Both the position numbers and the translations under genes were made by a program. DNA of 64,000 bases from Fusibacter tunisiensis (GTDB taxonomy: Bacteria; Bacillota; Clostridia; Peptostreptococcales; Acidaminobacteraceae): assembly GCF_016908355.1 (NCBI RefSeq), contig NZ_JAFBDT010000003.1, positions 62,001 through 126,000 on the forward strand. The letters run 5' to 3'. A model generated the notes under the pieces. It was not told the DNA's origin. It saw only the letters and a list, made by a program, of their open reading frames with translations, and searched no databases. This document shows positions 41,535 through 50,934 of this stretch, one piece after another (within the stretch, counting starts at the first letter, position 1; the number at the start of each line of letters is the position of its first letter).

Positions 41535-43574
41535 ATGAAGAAGACCATGGCGTTTTTCCAAAATCCGTCAAAAGGATTGGCACTGGCATTGATCTTAATC
41601 TTAGTGGGCAGTTTTTTTGCAAATGTTTTTAACACCTCATTTTACCAAGTTGATGTAACGCGTATTTCATTTGAAACCGAAAAAGGTACGTTATCGGGGC
41701 TATTATATATGCCTGATGGTGCAAGCGCAGACGACCCTAGACCGACCATCGTCACCACACACGGGTATCTCAACTCGGCAGAAATGCAAGACGCACCTGC
41801 GATAGAGATGTCTAAAAGAGGCTTTGTCGTCCTGGCACTGGACATGTATGACCATGGACATTCCATGACGAAACTCGACACAGAAAATGCAGCTGCATTC
41901 TTCTCATTCTGGCCCACAGCTCTAAACGATGCGGTTCAGTACATCTATGACCAAGATTACGTGAAAAAAGATGAAGCAGGCAATGGTCTCATCGCAGTCA
42001 GTGGTCACTCCATGGGCGGATTTTCAACCACCATGGCCATGGTCATGGATGAGCAAGGCTTCGCTCAAACGGGAATCCGAAAAATTCACGCTGGCTTAAC
42101 CGTAGGCGCAGACTTCCTTTGGACAAGTTACCTCGAGGTAACGGGCGATGTGGCCGGCGCAGCGATTGGACCAAGAATTTCAGGTAAAATCGCAGCGCAC
42201 TACGACGAATTCTTCTTCGACATGGCAGCGGCAGCTGAATCAAAAACAGTCGTTCAAAAGGATTATTTAAAGCAAGCCGAAGGCTTAGCATTTCTTGGCA
42301 ATCCTGAAAATCCTGTCCCTGGTGAGTTCTATAGCTTAGAAAATGGCGGTTTAAGAGTCATCTATACCCCAAATGAAACACATCCATGGAACCATTTTTC
42401 TAAAGAAACCACAGGAAATCAAATCGATTTCTACCAAAAAGCATTTGAAGGAAAACTTTCAGAAAATCAAACCAACGTCGACGCTGACAGTCAAACGTGG
42501 TTCTTTAAAGAGTTGTTTGAACTCGTAGCCATGATCGGATTCTTCATGCTATTTGTTCCATTGGCAGCCATCCTCGTTCAAAAGGTAAAATGGCTTCAGA
42601 CAGAACAACAAAATGCCACATCGACAGTACGCAAAATGCACCCAGCTTTTTTAACCTTGATTGTCATCATCAGCGCAGGCTTCCCAGCGTATTTCTATCC
42701 GACGCTCATGGGTAAAATTCCTGAAAAACTCCTCTGGTTACAAAGAGGCGCAGAAGTGTTCATCGTCCTCAGCGCAGTGGCACTGATCTCGAGCTTTGTA
42801 ATCGGTCAGTTTAAAACAAAATCCAACACAATCATCTCGGCTTTGGCACTCATCTTCGCGATTTTCGGTCGCGTTTTAATGAACCAATCCGCTGAGTTTT
42901 TCAAATCTAGCAGTTATTTTAACGCACCAACCATAAATCAATTCGGTTTCTGGGCGGTTTCATCAGCCGTATTCGCAGTCCTCTTCATGGCAGTGATTCA
43001 TTTTATCACGTCGTCTAAGGATCAAACGGTAACACTTGACATGTACGGCCTGACGAAAAAACCGATGGACATCCTTAAAGGCTTCTGTTTAGCCGTGATT
43101 CTCCTCGTTTCAGGCATCGTCATCCTGTTTGTCGTAGATGCGCTCTTTAAGACGGACTTCCGCTTCTGGACTTTTGCCGTGAAGACCTTTAACGCGAAAC
43201 ACATGATCTCTGCACTGGGTTATATGCCGATCTTCTTCTTATTCTATCTGGTCAATGGCATCGCCATACACAAAACGACACTTGGCCTCAAGTTCGGTAA
43301 ATCCATCGCAGTCCTCATGAATGTCGGAGGCTTAATCCTGTTCCTAGCGCTTCAATACGGCATGCTCTTCGCCACAGGAACAGGCATAGACCCAACACTA
43401 TCACTCGCCAGCATCATCCTCATAGGCATGGTGCCAGTGCTCCTCATCGCAGCCCTGTTCACGAAAAAGTTAACCGAGAAAACAGGCAACATCTACACCA
43501 GCGTATTCTTCAACACCATGCTGATGACCCTGATCTCAGTTGCCAATACAGTGGTATATAGTAAACTTGTTTAG
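41535..43574 (+). CDS. Membrane-anchored alpha/beta hydrolase
   Basis: A 679-residue protein. TM1 is at residues 13-30. An extracytoplasmic alpha/beta hydrolase domain follows: oxyanion-type TTHGYLNS, nucleophile elbow VSGHSMGGFS, and a late histidine in NETHPWNHF. After about residue 325 the rest is seven to nine membrane helices. The hydrolase resembles dienelactone hydrolase/esterase types; substrate unknown. AGGAGG precedes the ATG. It stands between the glycerol genes and a giant palindrome that begins at its stop codon. Confidence 0.82.
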   Translation: MKKTMAFFQNPSKGLALALILILVGSFFANVFNTSFYQVDVTRISFETEKGTLSGLLYMPDGASADDPRPTIVTTHGYLNSAEMQDAPAIEMSKRGFVVLALDMYDHGHSMTKLDTENAAAFFSFWPTALNDAVQYIYDQDYVKKDEAGNGLIAVSGHSMGGFSTTMAMVMDEQGFAQTGIRKIHAGLTVGADFLWTSYLEVTGDVAGAAIGPRISGKIAAHYDEFFFDMAAAAESKTVVQKDYLKQAEGLAFLGNPENPVPGEFYSLENGGLRVIYTPNETHPWNHFSKETTGNQIDFYQKAFEGKLSENQTNVDADSQTWFFKELFELVAMIGFFMLFVPLAAILVQKVKWLQTEQQNATSTVRKMHPAFLTLIVIISAGFPAYFYPTLMGKIPEKLLWLQRGAEVFIVLSAVALISSFVIGQFKTKSNTIISALALIFAIFGRVLMNQSAEFFKSSSYFNAPTINQFGFWAVSSAVFAVLFMAVIHFITSSKDQTVTLDMYGLTKKPMDILKGFCLAVILLVSGIVILFVVDALFKTDFRFWTFAVKTFNAKHMISALGYMPIFFLFYLVNGIAIHKTTLGLKFGKSIAVLMNVGGLILFLALQYGMLFATGTGIDPTLSLASIILIGMVPVLLIAALFTKKLTEKTGNIYTSVFFNTMLMTLISVANTVVYSKLV

Positions 43575-43734
43575 GACATGATTCATGCCGTCCCACCACC
43601 ATGAGCCTTATATGTGCCTCACTTAGTCCTCGCCACTTCTCCATCTAAGTGCGACATAGTCGCACCTAGAAGTGTCTGCGGAATCGTTCGTTGCACACAT
43701 ATGGCTCATGGTGGTGGGACTCATGTATTATGTC
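43575..43734. repeat. 160-base imperfect palindrome with nested hairpins
   Basis: The main arms are 43590-43616 and 43696-43720, matching over GTCCCACCACCATGAGCC and then TATGTG with a two-base bulge. Outer short arms (CATG, then GACAT at 43575-43579 with ATGTC at 43730-43734) extend it. The loop holds two further nested stems, CACTTCT/AGAAGTG (43634-43640, 43668-43674) and GTGCGAC/GTCGCAC (43649-43665). TTCGGGCGTTTTT follows. It may be a mobile palindromic unit or a very large terminator. No gene lies here. Confidence 0.75.
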
Positions 43735-43797
43735 TTCGGGCGTTTTTGGAAGTGATTTATGGACGGGATCAAAGTAGTATGATGAAATATAAGTATG

Positions 43798-43863
43798 AAA
43801 GGGTCCCTGATATATGATGTGAGTTTGTTTCATAATCTCATATCGTATATCAGGGACCTTTTG
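43798..43863 (+). terminator. Long hairpin directly before the intron remnant
   Basis: A stem of about 22 bp (GGTCCCTGATATA arm against TATATCAGGGACC arm, with two G-U positions) and a 13-base loop, followed by TTTTGCTTTTC. It ends 8 bases before the truncated reverse transcriptase frame. Confidence 0.7.
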
Positions 43864-43870
43864 CTTTTCA

Positions 43871-45118
43871 TTGTATCCACAAAGTCGATGTGTTCCAAGC
43901 ATCAGGCAGCGAAGGTTCCATGCCCTCTATGACAAGGTCCACAGGATGGATGTCCTATGGAAAGCCTGGGACATTGTCAGGAAGAACAAGGGAGTCGGAG
44001 GTGTAGACGAGATGACCATCGGTGAGATTGAAGACGCCGGCGTGGAAGTGTTCCTCCTGGAGATAAGTGAAGCGCTTGAAGGGGGCGACTACAGGCCCAG
44101 GCCTGTGAAGCGCACCTATATCCCAAAGAAGGATGGCAAGAAGAGCCCTCTCGGGCTGCCTACCGTAAAGGACAAGGTGGTCCAGACCGCGGCGAAAATC
44201 GTCATGGAACCCATCTTCGAAGCGGACTTCAGGGATTGTTCCTTCGGGTTTAGGCCCAAAAGGAACCAGCATCAGGCGCTGGAGGTCATCAGAAAGAAAT
44301 GCAACAACAAAGGCTGGTGGGTGCTGGACGCGGATATCAAAGGATACTTCGACAACATCGACCACGAGAAGCTCATGAAGCTGGTGGAGAAAAGGATATG
44401 CGACAGGAGGATGACGAAGCTCGTCCGGCTATGGCTGAAGGCAGGTGTGATGGAGGATGGCCACGTGATAGAGACCGAAACGGGCTCCGCACAGGGCGCT
44501 TCCATCAGCCCGCTCCTCTCCAACATCTACCTCAACGTGCTGGACTGCTACTGGGAGAAGAACTACAGCCACCTCGGTACCCTGGTCCGCTTTGCCGATG
44601 ACTTCGTCATCATCGCAAAGACAAAGAAGGATATCGGCCACGCCTATAAGGCGGTGGCGTATGTGATGGCGAAGCTTGGCCTCCAGCTCAACCTGGAGAA
44701 GACGAGGTTCGTGAACATGTATGACGGCAAGGACGGGTTCGACTTCCTGGGCTTCCATCATAGGCGAAGCCAGATGGAGACCAGAAAAGGCAGACGCTAC
44801 ACGACGACGGCACTGGTGCCGTCGAAGAAAGCGAAGAAAGCGATGAGGGAAAAGATCAAAGAGGTGTTCCAGTCAAGGAGCAGCCTGCTCCTCGAAGTGC
44901 AGGAGGTCGTCAGAATCCTGAACCCCAAGATTGTGGGACTCAGGAACTACTACGGCCTGAAACATGCGGAGAAGGCACTAAATACCCTCGACTGGTACGT
45001 CACGAAACGTCTCATCCTCTGGTATAACATGAAACATCAGAAAAAGAGGAGGCTTGGCGGGTACCGTAAAATCGTGCACTTGCTGGACTCCGCCGGACTG
45101 AAGAAACTCGCGGCCTGA
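43871..45118 (+). pseudogene. Group II intron reverse transcriptase/maturase, N-terminally truncated
   Basis: A 415-codon frame opening at a TTG without a ribosome site. It contains RT blocks (NKGVGGVDEMTI, RTYIPKKDGKKSPLGLPTVKDK, DADIKGYFDNIDHEKL, GSAQGASISPLLSN), an active site reading RFADD where YADD is usual, and the maturase GIIM domain (IVGLRNYYGLKHAEKALN). There is no HNH endonuclease. The usual first few dozen residues before RRFHALYDKV are missing or altered, so I treat it as truncated. Codon use is markedly GC-richer than that of the surrounding genes, a sign of transfer. Confidence 0.8.
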
Positions 45119-45224
45119 CGTTATGATGCGCATGGAAGAAGAACATCGGAAAGCCGTGTGCGGGAAAACCGCATGCACGGTTTGATGAGGGGAAGGAGGA
45201 AGAAATTCCTCCGACCTACTCTAC
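43871..45224 (+). mobile_element. 5'-truncated group II intron
   Basis: The 3' part of a bacterial group II intron: the maturase frame, then domain V (about 45151-45184, AGCCGTG/CACGGTT lower stem, GAAA loop) and domain VI (GGAGGAA/TTCCTCC stem with a bulged A), ending near CTACTCTAC at about 45224. No intron 5' end (GTGCG-type) or domain I is found upstream; instead a long hairpin sits there. Such 5' truncation is the expected product of incomplete reverse transcription. Exact ends are estimates. Confidence 0.78.
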
Positions 45225-45259
45225 CTTTATTCAACACTACTTTCATACAGAGCCAAATG

Positions 45260-45295
45260 AAAAGGCGCCGACTCCATCTGGAGACGCCGCCTTTT
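45260..45295. terminator. Bidirectional terminator-like hairpin
   Basis: AAAAGGCG/CGCCTTTT outer stem and CTCC/GGAG inner stem. On either strand it ends in a T-run, so it can serve the minus-strand dehydrogenase operon. Nothing else is seen between the intron end and 45400. Confidence 0.7.
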
Positions 45296-45400
45296 AGAAT
45301 AAATGGGTTTTTTTGGATATACTGAAAAACATGGAGTTTAGAAGAATATTTAGTCTCATTGGCCAGAAGCCTGGTCAGTTTGAAGCATAAACTGAAGAGA

Positions 45401-46255
45401 CTAGCCCCTTAGCACCTTAAGATCAGGACCTCTTCCCTCAAGGATGTCCTTCACTCGTCTACCTACCAGGGTGTTATAGATCGGGTGAGTCAGGATGTAG
45501 AACTGATTTTCTTCGATGCCGTTCATCACACTCATGCCTATGCTGTCAATGGGCATTCCTGTTGTGATGACAAACTCGGCTCTCTTAAGTCCTGCCGCAT
45601 ATTGAGGAGAACTGTAGTATGGATCGCTCTTGTCCGAGAATCTTTCAGGACGATGGTTCTCATGATGATGAAGGTCTGTCTGAACAAATCCGGGACAAAA
45701 TACGGACATCTGGATATTGGCATTTATGGCTTGAAGATCAAAGCTTGTACTCTCACTTAGCGCCACACTTGCATGCTTTGTAGTGTGATAAGCGGGCATG
45801 CCGTTTGTTGTGATCAGTCCTGCAATGGATGCCACATTCAGGATATGACACTCAGAACCCTGCTTAAGCATGATGGGGATAACCCGTTTCATGGCGTAAA
45901 TCTGACTCATGAGATTTGCACCCACAATCCAGTCCCAGTCTTGAAGAGGGAGCTCCCATACGGGACCTGAGATGGCGATACCAGCATTATTGACAAGAAA
46001 ATCAATGCTTCCATAGGTGTTCATAGCGGTATCCACCATTTTCCCGATTTCACTGTCGAGGGTGACGTCACAGTGGACACCGGTAACCTCAGCACCCTTA
46101 TGTTTAAAATAGGACACAGCAGCGGTTAAACTTTCTTCATCAATGTCAGCAAGAACCAGTTTCATTTCCCGGCTTGCACATTCTTTGGCAATTTCAAATC
46201 CGAATCCATTACCTGCTCCGGTAATAACGGCAACCTTATTTTTAAAATCTTTCAT
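45401..46255 (-). CDS. Short-chain dehydrogenase/reductase
   Basis: A 284-residue classical SDR. The cofactor motif is TGAGNGFG, then NNAGIAISG, catalytic Ser in LNVASIAGL and the YHTTK catalytic pair. An Asp in VLADIDEES after beta-2 suggests NAD rather than NADP. It lies 17 bases downstream of an Old Yellow Enzyme-type reductase in the same operon, so the two may act on one enone/ketone substrate. A hydroxysteroid- or enoate-type substrate is possible but unproven. Confidence 0.88.
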   Translation of the reverse strand: MKDFKNKVAVITGAGNGFGFEIAKECASREMKLVLADIDEESLTAAVSYFKHKGAEVTGVHCDVTLDSEIGKMVDTAMNTYGSIDFLVNNAGIAISGPVWELPLQDWDWIVGANLMSQIYAMKRVIPIMLKQGSECHILNVASIAGLITTNGMPAYHTTKHASVALSESTSFDLQAINANIQMSVFCPGFVQTDLHHHENHRPERFSDKSDPYYSSPQYAAGLKRAEFVITTGMPIDSIGMSVMNGIEENQFYILTHPIYNTLVGRRVKDILEGRGPDLKVLRG

Positions 46256-46272
46256 GGTAAAAATCCCCCTTC

Positions 46273-48216
46273 TTACTTAGTGGTGAAAGCAAAGGCCTGG
46301 CTGTATCCTTCTTTAATGGCTTCCTGAATACGCCCAGCTTTCTCTGCATCGCCGATGACCCGGATATTCTCGAATGCGTCCAAGAACTCATTCACCATAG
46401 AGCGCCTTGGTGCTACTCCTAGGGCAAGAACGACGGTATCCGCCTCTATCTGCATAACCTGATTGTTCATCTGATTCATAATGGTGATGCCGTTTTCTGA
46501 TATCCCCATCAGGCGATGATTGGGAATAATTACAGGTTCATGTTTCTGGAATCTCATCATCAAGTCCACTAAAATGGTGCGGTTAATGCCAGGGCCGATG
46601 TTTTTCTGCATCTCCACAAGGGTAATGGGATGACCCTTGTCAGCAAGAAGCTCTGCGGTCTCAAGACCTGTAAGTCCTGAACCGATTACGGCAACTCTGC
46701 CTGTGGCCACGGACTTCCCGGTGAGTACATCTTCTGCAAGCATGACATTTTTCCCTTGAATTCCTGGGATAGGTGGAATGGCAGGCGTGGCACCTACTGC
46801 AACGAAAATGCCATCAGGATTCAGTTCCTTCACCATTTCTACAGTAGCCTTCGTATTCATTCTCACATCAACGCCGCTCTCTTCAATCTCACGGATCATT
46901 CCGTTATTCATGTCAGCCACTTTCTCCTTGATGGGGGCCTTGTCAGCTACATTGAGCGTTCCGCCAAGTTTCTCTCTCTCATCAATGAGGATGGTTCTGT
47001 ACTTTCTCTGATCAAGAAGTAAGGCAGCCTGCATCCCGGCAGGTCCACCACCGATTACCACAACAGTCTTTCCTTCTCCATCTATATTAGGGTCTGAAAA
47101 TTCGATTTCCCGCCCTACTCTGGCATTAACCGTACACTTCATGTGTCTTCCCTGATTGAGCTCGGCAAAACAGTTTAGGCAGCCGATACATTTTCTGATC
47201 TGATCGCTTTTTCCGTCTCTTGCTTTATTTACCCAGTTGGGGTCAGCCAGATGACCACGAGCCACTCCAACAAAGTCGCAGACACCATCATTTAAAAGCT
47301 GCTCAGCAGTTTGAGGGTCTTTAATATTGTTTACTGCGATGACAGGGATCTTAACATTTTTGCGGATCTCTGTAGCCAAATGCTTTTTCCATCCCTGTGG
47401 ATAGGATCCAGGCTCAATGATGGTGGTGGCACTTTCGTAGGTTCCACTGCTGACATTGATTGCATCTATGCCCAGGCTCTCTAAGGTTCTGGCGATCTTG
47501 ACCGACTCAGGAAGCTTTAAGCCGCCCTCAACGAATTCATCAGCGCTGATCCTTACTGAAACAGGAAAGTCCGCTCCACACATGTATTTGATTCCAGTTA
47601 TGATCTCTGAAAGAATTCTTAATCTGTTCTGGAAACTTCCACCATATTTATCTGTCCTGACGTTGGTGTAAGGGGAGATAAACTGATTAAGAAGGTAACC
47701 ATGAGCGGCATGAATCTCTACTCCGTCTGCACCGGCAGTTTTGGAGATGACTGCACCTTTGATGAAGCTCTTCACAAGGCCCTCACACTCTTCGGTGGTC
47801 AGGGCACGCGGCATTTCCTGAGTCACCTTGCACATGATGGCAGAAGGCGCAACAATCTGTTTTCCGCCTATGAGACTGCTTTTGGTTTCTCTGCCGGGGT
47901 GATGAAGCTGAATAAACACTTTTGTGCCATGCTTCTGAATGGTTTCAATCATTCTCTCCAAATGGGGAATATGACGCCCTTCAGTGACTGAAAGCTGATT
48001 CGGTGTACCGACACCATATTCATCATCAATACGAGCAATCTCCGTGATGATCAGACCAACTCCACCTTTGGCTCTTTCTTCGTAGTACCTGGTAATCACA
48101 TCTGTAGCTTCTCCTTGGGAATTGGCAAGGTTAACGCCCATGGCAGGCATAACCACACGGTTATTCAGGTTAAGTTTTCCGATTCTACCTCTTTCAAATA
48201 ACTTTTCGTATTTCAT
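46273..48216 (-). CDS. FMN/FAD/4Fe-4S Old Yellow Enzyme-type reductase
   Basis: A 647-residue enzyme with the three-part build of 2,4-dienoyl-CoA reductase, 2-enoate reductase and BaiCD/BaiH. An N-terminal TIM barrel (FIQLHHPGRET, GVEIHAAHGYLLNQFISPYTN, VGVARGHLADPNW) binds FMN. Cluster ligands are CIGCLNC with a fourth Cys eleven residues later. The C-terminal half has FAD (VVVIGGGPAGMQAAL) and NAD(P)H (VAVIGSGLTGLETAEL) motifs. It probably reduces a C=C bond conjugated to a carbonyl. A PucR-type regulator is divergent to it. Confidence 0.92.
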   Translation of the reverse strand: MKYEKLFERGRIGKLNLNNRVVMPAMGVNLANSQGEATDVITRYYEERAKGGVGLIITEIARIDDEYGVGTPNQLSVTEGRHIPHLERMIETIQKHGTKVFIQLHHPGRETKSSLIGGKQIVAPSAIMCKVTQEMPRALTTEECEGLVKSFIKGAVISKTAGADGVEIHAAHGYLLNQFISPYTNVRTDKYGGSFQNRLRILSEIITGIKYMCGADFPVSVRISADEFVEGGLKLPESVKIARTLESLGIDAINVSSGTYESATTIIEPGSYPQGWKKHLATEIRKNVKIPVIAVNNIKDPQTAEQLLNDGVCDFVGVARGHLADPNWVNKARDGKSDQIRKCIGCLNCFAELNQGRHMKCTVNARVGREIEFSDPNIDGEGKTVVVIGGGPAGMQAALLLDQRKYRTILIDEREKLGGTLNVADKAPIKEKVADMNNGMIREIEESGVDVRMNTKATVEMVKELNPDGIFVAVGATPAIPPIPGIQGKNVMLAEDVLTGKSVATGRVAVIGSGLTGLETAELLADKGHPITLVEMQKNIGPGINRTILVDLMMRFQKHEPVIIPNHRLMGISENGITIMNQMNNQVMQIEADTVVLALGVAPRRSMVNEFLDAFENIRVIGDAEKAGRIQEAIKEGYSQAFAFTTK

Positions 48217-48518
48217 AACAATCTCCTCTTAAGATATTCATAAAATATATTTTGGCATTTTGAACAAAACCCTGATTTTAAAGACTTGAAAAATCATTGT
48301 ACTCAGCATATATTTTTCAGTTTTTACTCAGGATTCAAAAGTTCAGGCATTGAAGCGATGTGTAGATTTATGACAATTCATGAAGAGTCTGTTATAATAA
48401 TAACATATGAATTCAGAAGGCGATAGATGAGGAGTGCATGAATATCAGAGGAGTATTTGTGCGTCTTGCCCAAGTGGTGTCAATATAAGAATCTGTATAA
48501 TGGAAAGAGGGGAAAGTG
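48217..48518. promoter_or_regulatory. Divergent intergenic region with promoter of the PucR-type gene
   Basis: Around 300 bases between the OYE gene (minus) and the regulator (plus). On the plus strand ATGACA (48370-48375), a 17-base spacer and TATAAT (48393-48398) form a good promoter, leaving a 5' leader of about 110 bases. A second TATAAT (48497-48502) is too near the ribosome site to be used. No clear operator palindrome was found. Confidence 0.55.
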
Positions 48519-50108
48519 ATGGATTTCAGAAGCGTCTTAAGGGTACTTAAGCAGGAAAACAGACTGGAGATTTTAAGATCAGAAATTACATTAGAGGATG
48601 AAATCAGTGAGATTTGTCTTTTTGAGAATGGAGCTCAAAATATCAGGAAAAAGCTCTATATTGGAAATATAGAGGAGATCATATCATGGATTAAAGCCGA
48701 AGCGGACAGCCCTGAGAAAGGGGCTGGCCTGTCTGCCATTATCGGAATAAAAGAGAGAGATTTTGAGGATGAATCCGTTAGCAGACATTTGGCGTATTCA
48801 CTGGAGAACGGCATGATATCAAACTATGCCCTGATACGAGAAGAGCACACTTTGAAAGCGCTTCATGCAGTGAATAATATTATGCAGAAAAAACTTAAGA
48901 CCAGTTATCAGGTGACTGAGCTTATGGCTCTTGCCATGAGAGGGGCTGATCTTAAGAGCATACTAAAGGTTTCGGAAAAGACACTTGAAAATCCAGTCAT
49001 TATTATTGATGCCGGGTTTAAAATTCTTGACGTATCCTCCATGGAAGATATTGATGATGACATATGGAAAGCGAATATCAGGAGGGGTTACTGCTCCTAT
49101 GAGTTTATCAAAGAAGTACACAAGATAGACCAGATCAGACCTTTCCCTCATAACTCCGATGTCTATGAGGTGAACTGCAGTTTTTCTGCCTATGTAAAGT
49201 CATGCAGTAAAATTTTTCACAAGGACCGACTTGTCGGCTACGTCATTATGCTGAAGAAAAGAGAAATCGAGAATGCCTTAATTGAAGAGTATCTTCCAAT
49301 GGTGGGCAGCTCAGTGTGTGAGGTTCTTCTTCGGACAAAAGAGCATAAGGGGGTATTTGGATCTCAGGAAGAAAATCTGATTCATGAACTGATCCATGGG
49401 GGAGATGAAGAACTCATTAAGATCAGGTTCAAAATCAATCAGATTGAACTTCCTGAAAAGATGAGCTGCTTGATGATGAAGACAAATGAATACTTAAACA
49501 GTATTCAAGCCACAACATTCTTGAAGGAGCAGATTAAGAATATTCTCCCTGGTGCCTTCTGTCTGGAAGAACAAGGGAATCTACTTGTCATCTGCAGGCT
49601 TTCTCAAGATGGAAGGCTTACTTCGGAGGAAGAGAGAAGACTTCTTGGTCTTTTCCAGCAAGGTGTCATCCACATGGGCATGAGCAGTCCGTGCACGGAT
49701 ATTATGGCGTTAAAGGATGCTTATGGGCAAAGCGCTCAGCTTTATAAGATCTCAAAAAGACTTCAGATTGAAAAAGAGATAATGTATTTCTCTGATTACA
49801 GTTTCTACATTATGCTCAGCAATCTTAACGAGAAAGATCTTCTACAGTATGTTCATCCTGCCTTGAATATTCTTAGAAAATACGATCAGATCCATAATGG
49901 AGAACTCTATAAAACCCTTCAGGTTTTAGTGGACCACCAGTCTCAAATGGTCAAAACGGCAGAAGCGCTGTCCATACACAGAAACAGTCTTTCCTACAGA
50001 ATCAATAAGATCATTGAGTTGACTGGACTGGATCTGTCGAGTAATGAAGATATTTTCAGGCTCAGCTACGGATTTAAAGTGGAGAAGTACTGCAGGGTAG
50101 CAGTTTAG
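48519..50108 (+). CDS. PucR/CdaR-family transcriptional regulator
   Basis: A 529-residue regulator. The last 60 residues are a PucR-type helix-turn-helix: LQVLVDHQSQMVKTAEALS and IHRNSLSYRINKIIELTGL. The middle resembles a GGDEF-like/CdaR domain without catalytic motifs. The N-terminal half is helical with no recognised domain. Divergent orientation beside the OYE-SDR pair suggests it controls them in response to their substrate. The ATG at 48519 is preferred to the adjacent GTG at 48516; GAGGGG lies upstream. Confidence 0.86.
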   Translation: MDFRSVLRVLKQENRLEILRSEITLEDEISEICLFENGAQNIRKKLYIGNIEEIISWIKAEADSPEKGAGLSAIIGIKERDFEDESVSRHLAYSLENGMISNYALIREEHTLKALHAVNNIMQKKLKTSYQVTELMALAMRGADLKSILKVSEKTLENPVIIIDAGFKILDVSSMEDIDDDIWKANIRRGYCSYEFIKEVHKIDQIRPFPHNSDVYEVNCSFSAYVKSCSKIFHKDRLVGYVIMLKKREIENALIEEYLPMVGSSVCEVLLRTKEHKGVFGSQEENLIHELIHGGDEELIKIRFKINQIELPEKMSCLMMKTNEYLNSIQATTFLKEQIKNILPGAFCLEEQGNLLVICRLSQDGRLTSEEERRLLGLFQQGVIHMGMSSPCTDIMALKDAYGQSAQLYKISKRLQIEKEIMYFSDYSFYIMLSNLNEKDLLQYVHPALNILRKYDQIHNGELYKTLQVLVDHQSQMVKTAEALSIHRNSLSYRINKIIELTGLDLSSNEDIFRLSYGFKVEKYCRVAV

Positions 50109-50282
50109 GCATTGCTATATAGAAAGAAGCAGGGGATGAAAACAAAACCGTTTAAATGAATGTGAATCATGACAAAAAGAGCTTTTTCCTCGAAGCTTAT
50201 GACAGGCAAATTGATGTTCTTCTGATCATCACATAATATTCTTCACAGATTCAGCAAATTTATTTAATACCTTGTGTAACAG

Positions 50283-50331
50283 ATCACACCCTCTAATTGT
50301 TTATATTATGTAGGGTGTGATTTCTGCTTTT
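50283..50331 (+). terminator. Hairpin after the PucR-type gene
   Basis: A perfect 10-bp stem ATCACACCCT/AGGGTGTGAT with a 19-base AT-rich loop, followed by TTCTGCTTTTC. Terminator likely; an operator for the following gene cannot be excluded. The rest of 50109-50384 shows nothing else. Confidence 0.55.
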
Positions 50332-50384
50332 CATTGGATCAATTAGAAAAGCATCATTTAGATAGCTGATTAGGGGGAAACGAA

Positions 50385-50894
50385 ATGACAGAAGGATATA
50401 AGAAAATGTTTTGGGGCGCCATGTTCGTTAGTTTTGCCGGCGTAAGCGGGTTAGTGGCGCTTCTGATGACCCTTGCAGGATGGGTTATTATCGTGGCAGG
50501 TCTGGGTAACAATGACAAAAAATCACTTTTTGGTGATTTTTCAAAGCTCAGGCTTCTTACAATAAGACTGGCTGCAGTGTCAGTAACAGGAGGAGTTCTC
50601 TATCTGCTTAACCATAGTGAGATGATCAGCTTTGCACAACTGAGGTATTATCCTCTTATTCATATCATCATTCAATTAATCGTGTTCCATAAAATTCTGG
50701 AGGAAACGGTTCTTAATTTTGACTGGATGGACCGAATAGATGCTGCAAGAAAATATGCATCTAAAGACAGAAACTTTACTTTACTCATGGGCATAACCAT
50801 AGCAGCTTTTTTACTTTTCTACATATTTAATCAGCCACTTATGAGAGCTGAGGGTATTGTGGATAGGTTATACTTAACTGGACAGATTTCTTAA
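50385..50894 (+). pseudogene. Unknown membrane protein, 3' end replaced by IS
   Basis: 169 codons with four hydrophobic helices (FVSFAGVSGLVALLMTLAGWVIIV, IRLAAVSVTGGVLYLL, YPLIHIIIQLIVFHKIL, LLMGITIAAFLLFYIF). I do not recognise the family. The final codons (TGQIS and stop) lie within the left inverted repeat of the IS3 element that begins at about 50879, so the native C-terminus after residue 164 is lost. The start follows AGGGGGAAACGA. Confidence 0.6.
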
Positions 50895-50934
50895 GGTGAA
50901 TTAGAATAAACTAATAACCTTAAGGAGGCCATAA

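Noticed and set aside
43955-44761. Minus-strand and +1 frames inside the maturase region
   Set aside because: GC-rich shadow frames of the reverse transcriptase; no family resemblance.
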